From contig JAKUHH010000303.1 in the NCBI GenBank assembly GCA_022701365.1, forward strand, positions 1 through 64,000: DNA of 64,000 nucleotides, read 5' to 3'. Origin of the DNA: Mycocentrospora acerina. Taxonomy: Eukaryota; Ascomycota; Dothideomycetes; Pleosporales. The notes under the pieces are model-generated. The model ran no database searches, was not told the origin of the DNA, and saw only the letters and a list, made by a program, of their open reading frames with translations. Below are positions 23,033 to 33,888 of the stretch, one piece after another. Within the stretch, counting starts at the first letter, position 1. Every line of letters begins with the position of its first letter. Both the position numbers and the translations under genes were made by a program.

Positions 23033-24307
23033 TCAGTACATATAAGTCTTTTGTTGTTCGATATCAAAGTCAAAACGGCTTATATCTGTATCGCCACTCA
23101 TTGGCCTTTGGTCCGGCATACTACATGCTGGCTGTAGCGGAACGCCCGTCCCAGGCCGCGATACATCGTTGTCTGTTAGTTTTCGAGTATCCATCTCTAC
23201 TTGGTCGACGACTGGTGTTATCTTCTCTTTCCTCTTGCTATTGCTAGAGCCATTCGCGTATTTCGAACCTTGGGTCCGTGCACGGGACGGGAACAATAAG
23301 GGCTTGAGAGCGGGGATGCAGCCACAGATGACACCAACATTAGTTTCGACAGCTGTCCAGACCCAGATCTGGTAGCCATTCCAGGTGGCATCGTATGTCT
23401 CGTAGAGAGTGTAATGAACCCAGTACGCACGGAAACTGCCAGCGACGACGATAACACCACCAACAGAAAACAAAACAACGAGGCCAATTCGTTGATTCCA
23501 TGGTAGCGACAAGGAGAAGAGAGTGTGTATCGGCAGGGCGTATATCATGAAGTCAGTCACCACATTCAGCGTACTTTGTACTATCAAAGGAGGGCCTTCG
23601 GGGATACAGTCCCGATGGTTAGCGGCAAGTTTCCAGTAGCTAGAGATTGGCCTAAGAAAAGGTTAGTGTTGAAGAAACGAGCACAATGGGAGTACACGCA
23701 CATGCATTGCACCCACAGTGCAACCAGGAAGACGACGAATGCCGCGACGACAAGGGCAAACGTGCCCCAAACAAGTTTGCGAAAGAGCGACTTCTCCGGT
23801 GCAATCCGAAAATAAGACACGAGAATCGACATCTTGACCGTACTTGAAGCAAGAACAAACAGTGTCTGACCGGCCATAGACGCCTGCGAGTCCGTTAGAA
23901 TAAGTGTTGAGTGACACGTGTTGTACAAGGTTGTACCTGTCTTCCCGTCTCGATTTCTAATAGCGTCATATCCCAGACATGCTTGTTCCAACCGTACAAC
24001 TGTGTCGCCATAATCACCAAGACTGTTGTCCCAATCGAGAAGATCTGGCCGTTGTTAGCATTGCCACTCGGCCTTCCCGATACTCGGTATGTACCATGGC
24101 TATGATCATAAGGTAGTCGTCCCACCAGCTCTTGCGCAGCCACCCAATTCTTATCCACATCCTGAGAAATACGACTATCATAGCGATTGGTAGCAGAGTC
24201 AATTCAATGATCATGAGGCCTGGCCCTCTGGTGACGGGGTCGATATAGTTTGGTTTGGGCCAGCTCGCGCGGACATCGGGCGGTGGAGACCTCATGATGA
24301 TGGTCAA
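23033..24307 (-). CDS. Fungal rhodopsin-domain (PTH11-like) integral membrane protein
   Basis: Four minus-strand exons (24095-24307, 23937-24044, 23702-23883, 23033-23651) give 373 residues. Seven hydrophobic segments can be read. They include LMIIELTLLPIAMIVVFLRM, FSIGTTVLVIMATQLYGW, LFVLASSTVKMSILVSYFRI, FALVVAAFVVFLVALWVQCM and IGLVVLFSVGGVIVVAGSF. The segments WDDYLMIIA, CIPEGPPLIVQSTLNVVTDF and VWTAVETNVGVICGCIPALK are hallmarks of this fungal family. The C-terminal ~90 residues are a charged, Ser-rich cytoplasmic tail. No CFEM domain precedes the membrane part. Introns are 50, 53 and 50 nt with good signals. Members include surface-sensing receptors, but most have unknown ligands. An in-frame ATG four codons downstream is an alternative start. 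Confidence 0.88.
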
Positions 24308-26477
24308 GACGAACAGATGGATTGAAAGTACAGATAGTGTACTTCAATCGACTCCAGGATGAGGATGAGGACGGAGCATCACCGCAATCCAAAAGTACGG
24401 GACATGCAGGTCATATAGTCATATTCGTCACCGAAGCAGCTTTCTGTACTCCATTCGTACTCAGCTGCAGTGGGCACAAGGGCTTGACTCCACTATTGCC
24501 GAGGGCTATAATACGCGAATTGACAGGCAACGCTTCTATGAAGCATCACTGGAGCAATTGCAGGCCAGCTATGGAGCGCTCCGCCGCGGGTGTTGAACTA
24601 GCATCCTATCCATACAAGGTCTAGATATCTCTTCCTTTGCCGTCAGCACAGCCCGCGTCGTGACTTGCCCAACACAAAATATCACATCGGCTACCCTGAC
24701 CAGTGTAACATGAGCGGCAGTGGACCACCATGGGCCCTGAGGAGGCGATATGTTGATGCGGCTCGTCGTTGGACAGATGGACAAAACCTACTCATGCTGT
24801 GCAGGCCAATCGCATGCGAACGCAGGGGTAGCTGAGCCCGCCCGCGGGTCGCGGCGCCTGGCATCACTCAACCGCCCGACGTGATTTGGAGACGGCCATA
24901 ATGAGCCGATACTTGGTATAGCGAGAGGCGTAATCCAGATTACCCCTTGTACTTAACAACGGCGACAATGTGAATACCGCGCGACGCCATTGTTCACGTG
25001 GTTTCTGCTGCTGGGCATCTTGCATTTTACCTGGTTAGGCAAAGCGTTCTAGCGAGTCGGCCAATCACATCGCTAGCCTGAGATCATTGTCTGCCTTGTT
25101 TGGCGAATTGTCTGTCAGAACACCATTTTCGATGTGATGTCCGTTTCCACGATGCCAAAAGAAGGATTGTGATAGTTTTTGCCGCCCGAGATCACCTCAT
25201 CGAGGACATAGATCCGACCGTCTTATCCGCCAGACCCCTCATCTTGGCTTCGATGACGCTTGTTTCCGGCTCATCCTCAGTTAGCCACATTTCTACTAGC
25301 AGGAGGGAACGCACGAAGAAAAAATCGAACTCGAAGACAAGAGCAATGCCAAACCTATGCCTGGATCGAAGTTGGATTTTTTTACACAGCCCCCTTACGA
25401 ATATCTAATCTTCACTGCAATATTTCAATTCTCGCCTGGACTTTGCATAGACCGATCATGAAGCATACAGCTCCTATGGAAATGCACACCCAAATCCCTG
25501 TCAACCGTTCAATCCTTCCATTTTTCCAGCCCGTGTCTGGTCTACCAGGATGCATTCCCTCCCGTTTCTCCATCTTTTCTTCTCCACCTCTCCGACCTAC
25601 GAACATCCCTAGGCAAGACCCTGACCTCAACATAAATCTAATCCTCCGCATTATGTCTCTAGCAACATCAGTCTGCAACGCCTTCTCTCCTCCGGATACC
25701 CGCCGACATCGCTCGTTGGGAAGCCACCAGCCCAACATCTCGCTATCAAACAAATGGCGCTAAAGAAAGGTTTTCGTAGCCGAGATCCTAGCTTGCTGAT
25801 TATGATCGTCCCGTCGTTGGGCTAGGGATGCGGGGTGTGGTGGAGTCTAGTCGTCGACTTTTTGTTGTGGGCTGCCTAACCTATGAAGTTTTAGCGAAGG
25901 TGTGCTGCTTCGGCGGTTAGAGGTGAGAAGGGTTTAGAAGCTTTTTCCAGAGAGGGAGGTACATGCCTGCTTACAACATTACTGAGATGTCGAGTATCGT
26001 TGCACTTAAGACTCAAGGCCAGAGAAAAGCTACCCTCAGTATGACAACTAGCACACATCTACTACAGTTAACTGAAGTATTATAAAAACGCTCTTATATT
26101 TTTTTTGACGATCTCGTCGAAACGCCATGTTGCTATACGGTGATATAAACATCAAATTACAGCTCACAATTCCAGAGTAAAGCTACTGATCGGTTACTGG
26201 GCCAATAATTCGAAACTGACTAGAAGGCGATCCATACTGATCACCTTCGAGGTAATAACAGTCATCATATCTCACGTTATGGCTTTTTCACGCCAGTAAA
26301 AGTCCAATCCCATCTGATGGGTAAGCCCCTCGGAAATTGTCGATTTCAAGCAAAAGTAAGCGGTTAACGATATCGATCCAAAAGGTGCCGTCTATTTAGC
26401 ATACACAGCCAGTCTTTAGAAACCTAGAAATTTCTTCTGGGCTCAGCCCCTGAGTCTAGTTCACGGCTTCTAATTCC
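24308..26477. other. 2.2-kb spacer without a confident gene
   Basis: This lies between two minus-strand genes. The middle (25100-25770) has overlapping frames on both strands, discussed separately. The right part (25800-26470) is AT-leaning and shows nothing. Confidence 0.45.
25412..25753 (-). CDS. Possible small single-TM protein (unverified)
   Basis: A 113-codon minus-strand frame. The first ~80 residues are Arg/Gly/Glu-rich. A hydrophobic helix follows (GIWVCISIGAVCFMIGL), preceded by basic residues and ending 10 residues from the stop, so a tail-anchored topology is conceivable. I do not recognise a family, and an overlapping plus-strand frame of similar length exists. It may be a chance frame. 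An inner ATG at the sixth codon (MLGWW) is equally possible. Confidence 0.2.
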   Translation of the reverse strand: MFDSEMLGWWLPNERCRRVSGGEKALQTDVARDIMRRIRFMLRSGSCLGMFVGRRGGEEKMEKREGMHPGRPDTGWKNGRIERLTGIWVCISIGAVCFMIGLCKVQARIEILQ

Positions 26478-28358
26478 TTACGCTGTAGCTTGTTCCAAAC
26501 CCAAGACACTGCGTATCACCCTTGTAAGCCTTGAAATCTCGTCACCACTACTCTGCGCCCTCCACGCAACAAAGTAGTCTGGCCGCACCAATACACATCC
26601 ATCTTCATCCACACCTCTTTGCGAATCCCAATCAAGGAGAACATCTTCCCACTCCTGTCCTGTACCAATGGTCACCAGTTTGATGTCTATGTTCAAGTCT
26701 TTCTTGGTAGCTTCAACAGCGGCCTTCCACCCCTCACCTCCAATACCCGTTAAAAGGGTGAACTTTCCCTTGCCAGTGACATCCAGCGTCGAACGTAATG
26801 GGCCTGGTATACTTGTGTTTAGCCAAGCATGCGGGAGACGACGGCCAGGATACGTCGATGGTTCATAATACTGAGCTATATCCTTTGCTTCTTGAGGTCC
26901 TAACTGATAAGGTCCTGGCTCGTCGTGAGTATAGATGGTAGTTGAGGAGTACCGCTGTGCCATTGCGGTACCTAAGCCATGAACTTCCCGCTGCATTGTT
27001 CTAACAGAGTCTGCTAGCTCTTTCCTCCTGTCCCTCCCTTCTTGACTATTCTCCTTTAACACCTCTCGAGCGCGTTTCCTGTCCTGCTCAGATGCACCGT
27101 AGGGCTGCACACCTATCGCACCCCATACTGCGATATGCTTGCGTAATATCTCGTTAGACTCTTTGACGAGATGCTCGCCGACAGGTTGGCGCTCTGTGTT
27201 GTATGTGGACAAAATAGAGGGGTCTGCAAGACCTTGAATAACGTGAGAGATTTTCCAAGATAGGTTGAATGAGTCTTGAATGCAGGTATTGGAGCCTAGA
27301 CCAAGAGTAGGTGGGTGGCGATGAACGGCATCGCCAAGGCAATAACTGTGAGATAGTCAAACCAGGCCAACCCTAAAAGATATAAGAGAAATTGAAGCAA
27401 AAATATCCACTCACACGTTGCCCTTGGATATGACGTCCGCACTGGTTTCATTGATCACCCAGCCTGACACATCCAAGATCTCAACTTCGACGCTCGGGTC
27501 GCCAATAACGTCTGACATGAGCTCTTTCCATTCCTCAAAGGTTCGCTTTGGAACTGGCACCGTGGGGCCTTTGGGCAGAATCACAAACGCCCACTCGTAC
27601 CAGGGTTTCACCATCCTGACAGTCGTAATAAAAGGATAGTCTTTTTCGAGACGCAGGCACATGTGCAAGTTCCCCTCGCGATGCTCCATCAAATGGGTAA
27701 GATCTGCCCTCAGCAGAATATTGTTGGCAAACCCACCACCGGGGAGTATTGTAAAGGGAAGTTCAAGTTGCTGAGCAACGGCACTGCGTCCTCCATCAGC
27801 ACCAAACATGAACCGGGTACGAATCATGTACTCCAGTCCTGTAAATTGATCCACAACCGTCGCAGTAATGTTCCGTTTCGACTTTTGCCCATCCTTAGCT
27901 TCCTTTTCCGTAAACCCTACCAGCTTAGTATCGAACCTCATGGTCCAACCTCTTGTCGTCGACCACTTGACAAGCAACGGCTCGAGCAAATTCTGCGGGA
28001 AATCCATATACTCGCACGGACTCACAAGCTCGTAATCACCCCTTCTCTTTCCATTTCCCCACGCGAGGTTTCTGGCATACTCTTCACCAGCCATCGTCTC
28101 ACAGTAGCGGTAGTTCTTGATCTTACTTCCTCCGAACCCTAAACTTAGACACTCTTCGTACAAACCAAGGTCCAGGTCCCGCAAACACTCGAGAGCCGCA
28201 GCGTTAGTGATATGTGCGCGGGGAGTGTCAGCCGTTGATGGCGAGGAAGATATCATAATGCCTTTTAAACCTTGCCGGGCGAGGAAGCAGGCCAACGAGG
28301 CACCTGCTGGGCCAGCCCCGATAATGAGGAGGTCAGTCTCGATTATTTGGCCACTCAT
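26478..28358 (-). CDS. FAD-binding monooxygenase, phenol hydroxylase / PheA-TfdB type
   Basis: Two minus-strand exons (27415-28358, 26478-27345) give 603 residues. The N-terminal FAD site is DLLIIGAGPAGASLACFLAR. The second site FGADGGRSAVA and the third, GDAVHRHPPTLGLGSNTCIQD-type motif, complete the class A flavoprotein hydroxylase pattern. The C-terminal ~200 residues resemble the thioredoxin-like phenol hydroxylase dimerisation region. The 69-nt intron (gtgagt..ctcacag) splits a Val codon just before YCLGDAVH. Such enzymes hydroxylate phenolic rings using NAD(P)H and O2. The substrate here is unknown. A further in-frame ATG at 28460 would add 34 residues; the inner start was chosen because GxGxxG then lies near the N-terminus, as usual. 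Confidence 0.88.
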
Positions 28359-29211
28359 GATTGAGAGTTGGGAGTTGGTAGTCGATGAGGTTAGAATGTG
28401 TGGTAATGAAGTTGAATCCGCAAACGATACTCTGGTTAAGAGAAGCTTATTGCATTCCAATCAGAACACGAGTAATGCTTTGTGAATACCAAACGTGAGG
28501 TACTTCGTCGTGGACGACGATCAGCTGAGAAAGAGGGGTCCATCGACTAACCCACCTTCTGCACCAGATCCCGCTCGCCAAGAACGCAACGATCTCCGGT
28601 CCTGTCGGTTCGTTCCTATGCGTGTCTTTGTTGCACCTGCATTAGAGAGGCAGATGCAGCATGCAGTCGCGTTTTGATTGGTCTACGCCCTCGTCTATGC
28701 GGCAGTAGGTGCCGTAAGGTGACTATTCGATATCAGGGCTAATGAACAACATTCAAAATTAAAAAAGGTGTAGACTATAGTAAATGCAATGTAGAATGAT
28801 CGATTTATGGTCAATGGTGGCAGGAGCAGAACGGTAGCAAATATTAGATGCAAAACAAACCAAACATTCCAAATCTTGAAATCTGTACTAGTCTAAAGAG
28901 CTTGACATAGGAGAACTGGATGTCACCGATGATACAGACAAGCAGCATGTATTGACTCCAGCAACCGGTGTGGTTATGGAAATAAATTTTTCTTTCAAGT
29001 CCCCTTTGCGTAGGACTTATGTTCTGATCGGTGAATAGTTTCTATTTTAGACTTAGTTTGTCAGATTATCTGACTGGCTGCGTGGTGGAAATTCGATCGC
29101 AAAACCTTCACATTCCATCCACTCTAGACTTAAATATGCAACTCCCCTATTCAAATGCAACTTTCTATTTCCCCCCGTGCACACGCAAAATTATTATTCC
29201 ATAGTAAAACA
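28359..29211. other. Intergenic spacer
   Basis: This holds the promoter of the FAD monooxygenase and the 3' region of the next minus-strand gene. AT-rich stretches near 28740-29200 show no recognised feature. Confidence 0.45.
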
Positions 29212-30180
29212 CTACTGCCCCCAGTGTGCTTCCACAATCTCATTCTCGCCATTCTCAGGGTCTTTTGAATAGCCCCCATATGAACTTCTCAGCCCCGTTC
29301 CTATCCTCTCCCTGAAGCTTGAAGGAAAGGTGTGGCGCGGGCCAGACGCACTGATTTCTCGCATGCGAGCGCGAGTTTTCGCAGCAGCTATATCGGCTTT
29401 GGTGTGCAGTTCTTTCCGCCCATTTTCTTGGGATGAAGATACCTCTAACAGTTTAGGGAACATGTGGGTGAGATTTTCAACCTCTAGGCTGTGGGCAAAG
29501 TATGATAGAGATGCGCTGTTGAGTATAGACGTCTTATAAGGAGAATTTTCGTTCAAGTCGACCTCCTTGACCGTCGTATCATCCACGGAAACAATTTGCG
29601 TCTCCATAGGCATATCAGGTTGATTGTTTGGCCTCAAGTCATCATCTTGAGGGGACTGTGAAGCTAGGGCTTTATCAACGACATCCAGATTGACCAGTCC
29701 AGGCGCATCCACAATCACATCTCCAGGTTCAAAACTCTTTTGAGTTTCTGATTCTACAGAAACAGTGCCCGAGAATTCTGGTAGTGACCGATTCCTTACG
29801 ATTTTGACTGAACACGTAGCTAAAAGTGACTGCGTAGACTTGACTGGCGTAACAACGGGCAACGAAACCCCAAACGCTGGGACAGATATATGCTTACTTG
29901 CGTAGTGTTAGCATGAGATCAGAATTGATGTTTGCCAGCTTATCGTTTACTGGCCATGTGTTTTCGGGATAAAATTCCCCGGAGATGTGAACGCCCAGCG
30001 ACTTTTGAGAAGACTTGGCATTTTCGTTATCTTGTTCCAAAATCAGTGGCTGTGGTTTAAACGTGTAATTTGAACTGATATTAGAGCAAGAGAGCCTGTC
30101 TAGATTTTGTTGGTGTGGCCTGGTTAGTGGAAGGTTGTAAAGTGGGAAAATTGTATTGTAACCATGTAAGCTAATTTTGT
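29212..30180 (-). CDS. Uncharacterised protein, gene model incomplete
   Basis: At least two minus-strand coding segments are likely. The downstream one (29212 to about 29862) encodes a hydrophilic, Asp/Ser-rich protein ending in a basic, Gly/Ser-rich part (ISASGPRHTFPSSFRERIG ... EIVEAHWGQ). The upstream one (about 29898-30180) reads SLGVHISGEFYPENTWPVND and LANINSDLMLTLR, then meets a consensus donor gtaagc at 29897. The exact acceptor is unclear. One option keeping frame is cgtaag, about 103 nt on. The upstream frame lacks an ATG, so a further 5' exon is probably missing. I do not recognise the family. Confidence 0.4.
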
Positions 30181-30598
30181 GTGGTCAAGAGAGGCTGCAA
30201 GTGAGTGTACAGTGAATAACGATGTAGTGAACTAGCTGGGTCTGAGTAAGTGAGAAACGATCAGGAAATTGATCTAGAGAGACGGCACAATGCAGTAGAT
30301 TTGCCAACGGAGTGACGTTGTGGATCTGTATTTTGGTGAGTACATAAAATGTATCTCTGAGGAATTGGGGATTGTGCTACTAAGTAGTGAGTAAATATTG
30401 TTAAGGTAGGGATATTGAACACAGTAGAGTGAGTTGAAGAAAAAGATCTGCGGTGATCATTGATTGAGCATCATAAATAGACTAGAGTCTGTCAAATTTT
30501 CACAATTGTTTTTTCTAAGAAGACTGTATCATACTTATTGACCACAACCCCCCATTCTATCATAACTGCTGCCAACAAATTCGTCGTCATAACATGAC
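30181..30598. other. Intergenic spacer
   Basis: AT-leaning sequence between two minus-strand genes. It may include a first exon of the uncharacterised gene (an ATG followed by a short frame lies near 30340 on the minus strand). Nothing else is visible. Confidence 0.35.
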
Positions 30599-31397
30599 CT
30601 ACCACTTCTCAACCGCAGGCCTCAGATCAATCTCCCAGGTAAAGTTCGTCTTGGGTTGCGTATGCAACCACCAGTAATCATTTGCAATCTAAATACACTT
30701 ATTAGCACACTTCTCCCCAGAAAGACAAAATTTGTCAACATACCGAATCAGCGCTCAACTTTGCCTCAGCAGGTAGATGCTTGAACCACTCCTTCGTCCT
30801 AGGAATATCAATCACGCCGTCAATAATCGCATGCGCAACATGGACTCCCTGAGGCCCAAACTCTCTCGCAAGACTCTGACTCAACGCTCTCAAGGCCCAC
30901 TTCCCCGTCGAAAAACTCGCCATTTGCGCATTACTCTTCACCGATGCCGTCGCACCCGTGAAGATGAGTGACGGAGGGTGCTCACTCCCCTGCTCCACAC
31001 CCTTCAACAACAGCGGCAAAAACGACTGTGAGAACAAAATCGACCCCGTAGCACTAACCGCAAGGCTGTTCTTGAACACATCCTCAGGGATCTCGAGGAA
31101 GGGCTTGCGCAGAAATGCACCGCTGGCATTGAAGATAGCTGCTGCGGCGCCGACATCAGCACCGAATTCTTTCTTGATGGCTTCCACAGCGTTCTTGAGG
31201 CTTGATGAGTCGGACACGTCGGTGCTGATGCCAATGGCTTTCCCACCAGAGGAGTTGATCTCTTGGGCGAGGGCTTCAAAGTTCTCGGGCTTGCGGGCAA
31301 GGAGCACAACAGGGTAGGTGGAGGCAAATTTGCGGGCCACAGAGGCACCAGTACCAGGGCCTACACCGGCGACAATAGCGATGAGTTTGGAGGGCAT
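30599..31397 (-). CDS. Short-chain dehydrogenase/reductase-like protein with atypical active site
   Basis: Two minus-strand exons (30744-31397, 30599-30688) give 247 residues. The cofactor motif is GVGPGTGASVARKF rather than the classical TGxxxGxG. NASG at residues 90-93 corresponds to the NNAG box. At the catalytic site the usual YxxxK reads FSTGK (Phe162, Lys166), so the catalytic Tyr is missing. The rest (ALRALSQSLAREFGPQGVHV) is SDR-like. The 55-nt intron (gtatgt..tttag) leads to a short last exon ending WEIDLRPAVEKW. A known subgroup shares the GK-x-ALRALAQS pattern without Tyr. Whether it reduces a substrate is open. Confidence 0.85.
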
Positions 31398-31770
31398 TAT
31401 AGTGTTGTTTTTGGGGTGGTAAATGGTGTGGGGATGTTAGTGCAAAAGAGGAGCAACTCGAATTGGGAGCAAGAACGAAAAGTATATGGAAACCGGTAGT
31501 CTTATTTGGAGATGATGGACTATGTATACGTGATAGTTGTTTAGTAATTACATGTGGTGCAATCTCACGTTTGAATGGCGAGCATGCGGAGTAGGAGTTA
31601 GTGAAGAGGGGTCCGCGTCATGATTTATAATCATCTGGTTCAAATGCATAGATGTAAGTAATCACACTCCATGAAAAACCATCCCATTGGTATGCTGTCG
31701 TTACTTCGTTGAGATATCTGCTGTATCTACACATTCGTCGTTTTCCGTACAATGTAAACCACTATGCCGG
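31398..31770. other. Intergenic spacer
   Basis: Promoter of the SDR gene and 3' region of the CHORD gene. No separate feature was seen. Confidence 0.45.
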
Positions 31771-32848
31771 TCATGCTCTTCCTGCTCTTCCGACCTGGAT
31801 CATCTCACCCGTAAGCTTATCGTCACTCCTCAACACTGGCCAACTTGCACCGTCTGCTTTGGCTAGTGTTATTTCTAGCTTTGTACCCAGGATTCTGAAC
31901 TTGCTCTCCTTCGGATCAATGCTGGCAAAGAGCGGTAGCTTGGTCTGGTAGCGCTTGTTATCTGTGGTCCGTAGGTCGAGGTCTACGTGTGTAGGTTGGA
32001 AATCGACGACTGCAGTAGCCTTGTCGATTTTCTTGAGAAACAGCGAGGCGACTACAGAAGTGGCAGTCTGGTAGAAGTCGTTCCTGTATGAAAGTTAGGA
32101 CCTGGATTGGCGATAGTCGACGTATGCAAGAGAAACTTGTCTTACCTTACTGTATCCAGCTTCTCCTCTCCGCCTTCCTTGTCCTTCTTGCCACTGCCAA
32201 CAAAGAGATGCCTGTCCTTTGTCTTGCATCCCTCGATGTTCATGAACTGATCGAACTCCAGCACACGCCTCTTGCAACAGCTCCATCCTTTGCTGCCTTC
32301 ATGGAAGATGGGAGCGCCGGGGTGGTGCACGCATTTCTCGCCTTCTCTATCTCCCCCCTTGTGAGTCTGGCCACATCCCTTCCTCCTGCAGGTCATGCCC
32401 TCCTTGAGCGCAAGGCTTGGATCGTCATCTTCAGACTCTGGCGGCGGCGCCGGGGCTTCTGACGGGCGCGGCGCGGCTTGTGCGGTAGGGAGGCGGGGAG
32501 CAGGCTTGGGCAGTGATTCCTCGAGCGAGCCAAGGTTGACCTGTGTGCCATTGGGGACGTCGGGGGTCTGGGTGGGTTCTGGGGCAGGCGTGTCGTCGAC
32601 GTCGGTGTGGGTGCCTGTTGTGCAAGGTTCGATGGCGAGGAACTCGTCAAAGGTCAGGACGCGGGGTTTGCAGCACTTCCAGCCTACAGCAGACAGTCAG
32701 CTTCAAGACAGGCTGGGCTGGAGCATTCTGTGCTGCGCTTACCTTTCTGCCCCTCGTGGAAGACAGGCGGGCCTGGATGGTACAGACATTCCTCGCTGTC
32801 GTCCTCGTATGACTTGCCGCAGCCCTTGTGTACGCACTTCTTGGCCAT
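31771..32848 (-). CDS. CHORD- and CS-domain co-chaperone (CHP1/RAR1-Sgt1-like)
   Basis: Three minus-strand exons (32743-32848, 32146-32683, 31771-32083) give 318 residues. CHORD 1 starts at residue 3 (KKCVHKGCGKSYEDDSEECL) and closes with GWKCCKPRVLTFDEFLAI. A Pro/Ala-rich linker follows, then CHORD 2 (CRRKGCGQTHKGGDREGEKC ... GWSCCKRRVLEFDQFM), each with Cys/His zinc ligands. The C-terminal ~100 residues form a CS (p23-like) domain. CHORD-CS proteins bind HSP90 and assist client assembly; in other organisms they act with SGT1 in immune-receptor or heterokaryon-type signalling. Introns are 59 and 62 nt with consensus donors (gtaagc, gtaaga). The gene is divergent from the glutaredoxin-like gene across a sequencing gap. 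Confidence 0.92.
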
Positions 32849-33012
32849 GGTTTGGAGTTGGTGTGGGTGAATTGTAGTGATTGCTGCCGTGGGTTGTTGC
32901 GCGCCGTTTGTGTTTGTGCTGCATGCACCGAACATTCTCGAACGATGTCATCGGCCAGGGCTAGCTTCGGCTAAAAAGAAGCTTAAGCTGGGCTGGTAGG
33001 GCTGTTGCGCGC

Positions 33013-33068
<56 letters not shown>

Positions 33069-33295
33069 NNNNNNNNNNNNNNNNNNNNNNNNNNNNNNNN
33101 NNNNNNNNNNNNNNNNNNNNNNNNNNNNNNNNNNNNNNNNNNNNNNNNNNNNNNNNNNNNNNNNNNNNNNNNNNNNNNNNNNNNNNNNNTTTGCGGCCCC
33201 CCCCCCCCCCCCCCCCCGGCCCTCAGTACCAACGTCCAACCGTTGTCCTAGCGAGCTGCATTCTTCCGTGTTTCCTTCGAGGTGTGCAGAAAAAA
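32849..33295. promoter_or_regulatory. Divergent promoter region with a sequencing gap
   Basis: This lies between the CHORD and glutaredoxin-like start codons. It holds 55 C (33014-33068), 121 N (33069-33189), then 21 C (33197-33217). The true length and sequence are unknown, so promoter elements cannot be read. Confidence 0.6.
33014..33217. other. Assembly gap flanked by poly-C
   Basis: A run of N between two C homopolymers. Poly-C of this length is rare in fungal DNA. It may be a real G/C tract at which reads failed, or a read artefact at contig ends. All poly-Gly or poly-Pro frames across it are artefacts. Confidence 0.9.
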
Positions 33296-33669
33296 ATGTT
33301 CCGTGCTTCTTCACGTCTGTTGGCCTGTCGAATGACCTTTTTTACGCGGAGCCCTTGCGGTCTCTGTGACACGGCCAAAGCAGTGGTCCAGAACGTAAAG
33401 GCAAACAGGCCGTTTGAATACAAGGAAATCAACGTCATGGAGCCAGGCCAGGAGGATTGGAAAGCTGTGTACGAATTCGATACGCCCGTGGTAAGCTGCC
33501 AGTGACGTGTATATACACTTTGCCGAGTACCTAAATGGACAATTAGATCCACATTGACAGAGCGGACGCCCCAAAAACAACCACTTCGTCACTGAAGCTC
33601 ATGCATCGATTTAAAGTGGAGGACGTTATGGCGCTGATGGACAAAGCTGAGCAGACCCAAAGCCAATAG
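33296..33669 (+). CDS. Glutaredoxin-like protein (DUF836/YDR286C type)
   Basis: Two exons (33296-33490, 33547-33669) give 105 residues. The fold-defining start is MTFFTRSPCGLCDTAKAVV with a CxxC active site (CGLC), followed by YKEINVMEPGQEDW and FDTPVIHID with the cis-Pro that faces the active site in thioredoxin folds. The 56-nt intron (gtaagc..aattag) joins FDTPV to IHIDRADA in frame. The small size fits the glutaredoxin-like family of yeast YDR286C, whose function is not established. An inner ATG (MTFF) is an alternative start. Confidence 0.88.
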
Positions 33670-33888
33670 ATCCAACTAATGTATCTCTCTTGACATCCAT
33701 ACCCAACATAACTGCCAGCGGTAGGCGTGCACAAGAGTCACCCCCCATTTCACCGCACCTGCTGGAGCTGGCAGGCGTGCATTCAAGATGCCATTATTTC
33801 GTGGTACACAAAACAGTGTGCTCTAAGCCTCGGAGCGACAACAGCTCCATCAATCGCGGGGTAGCTACATGCGTTTAAAGAGGGGTAC

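Noticed and set aside
25260..25763. 167-codon plus-strand frame
   Set aside because: No ATG at its start, no domain, and it overlaps an equally long minus-strand frame; evidence is insufficient.
19997..31397. Secondary-metabolite gene cluster
   Set aside because: Only tailoring-type enzymes are present; no polyketide synthase, NRPS, terpene cyclase, transporter or cluster regulator was found in the window.
32948..33505. Poly-Gly / poly-Pro frames across 33.0-33.2 kb
   Set aside because: They translate a C homopolymer and a run of N; artefacts.
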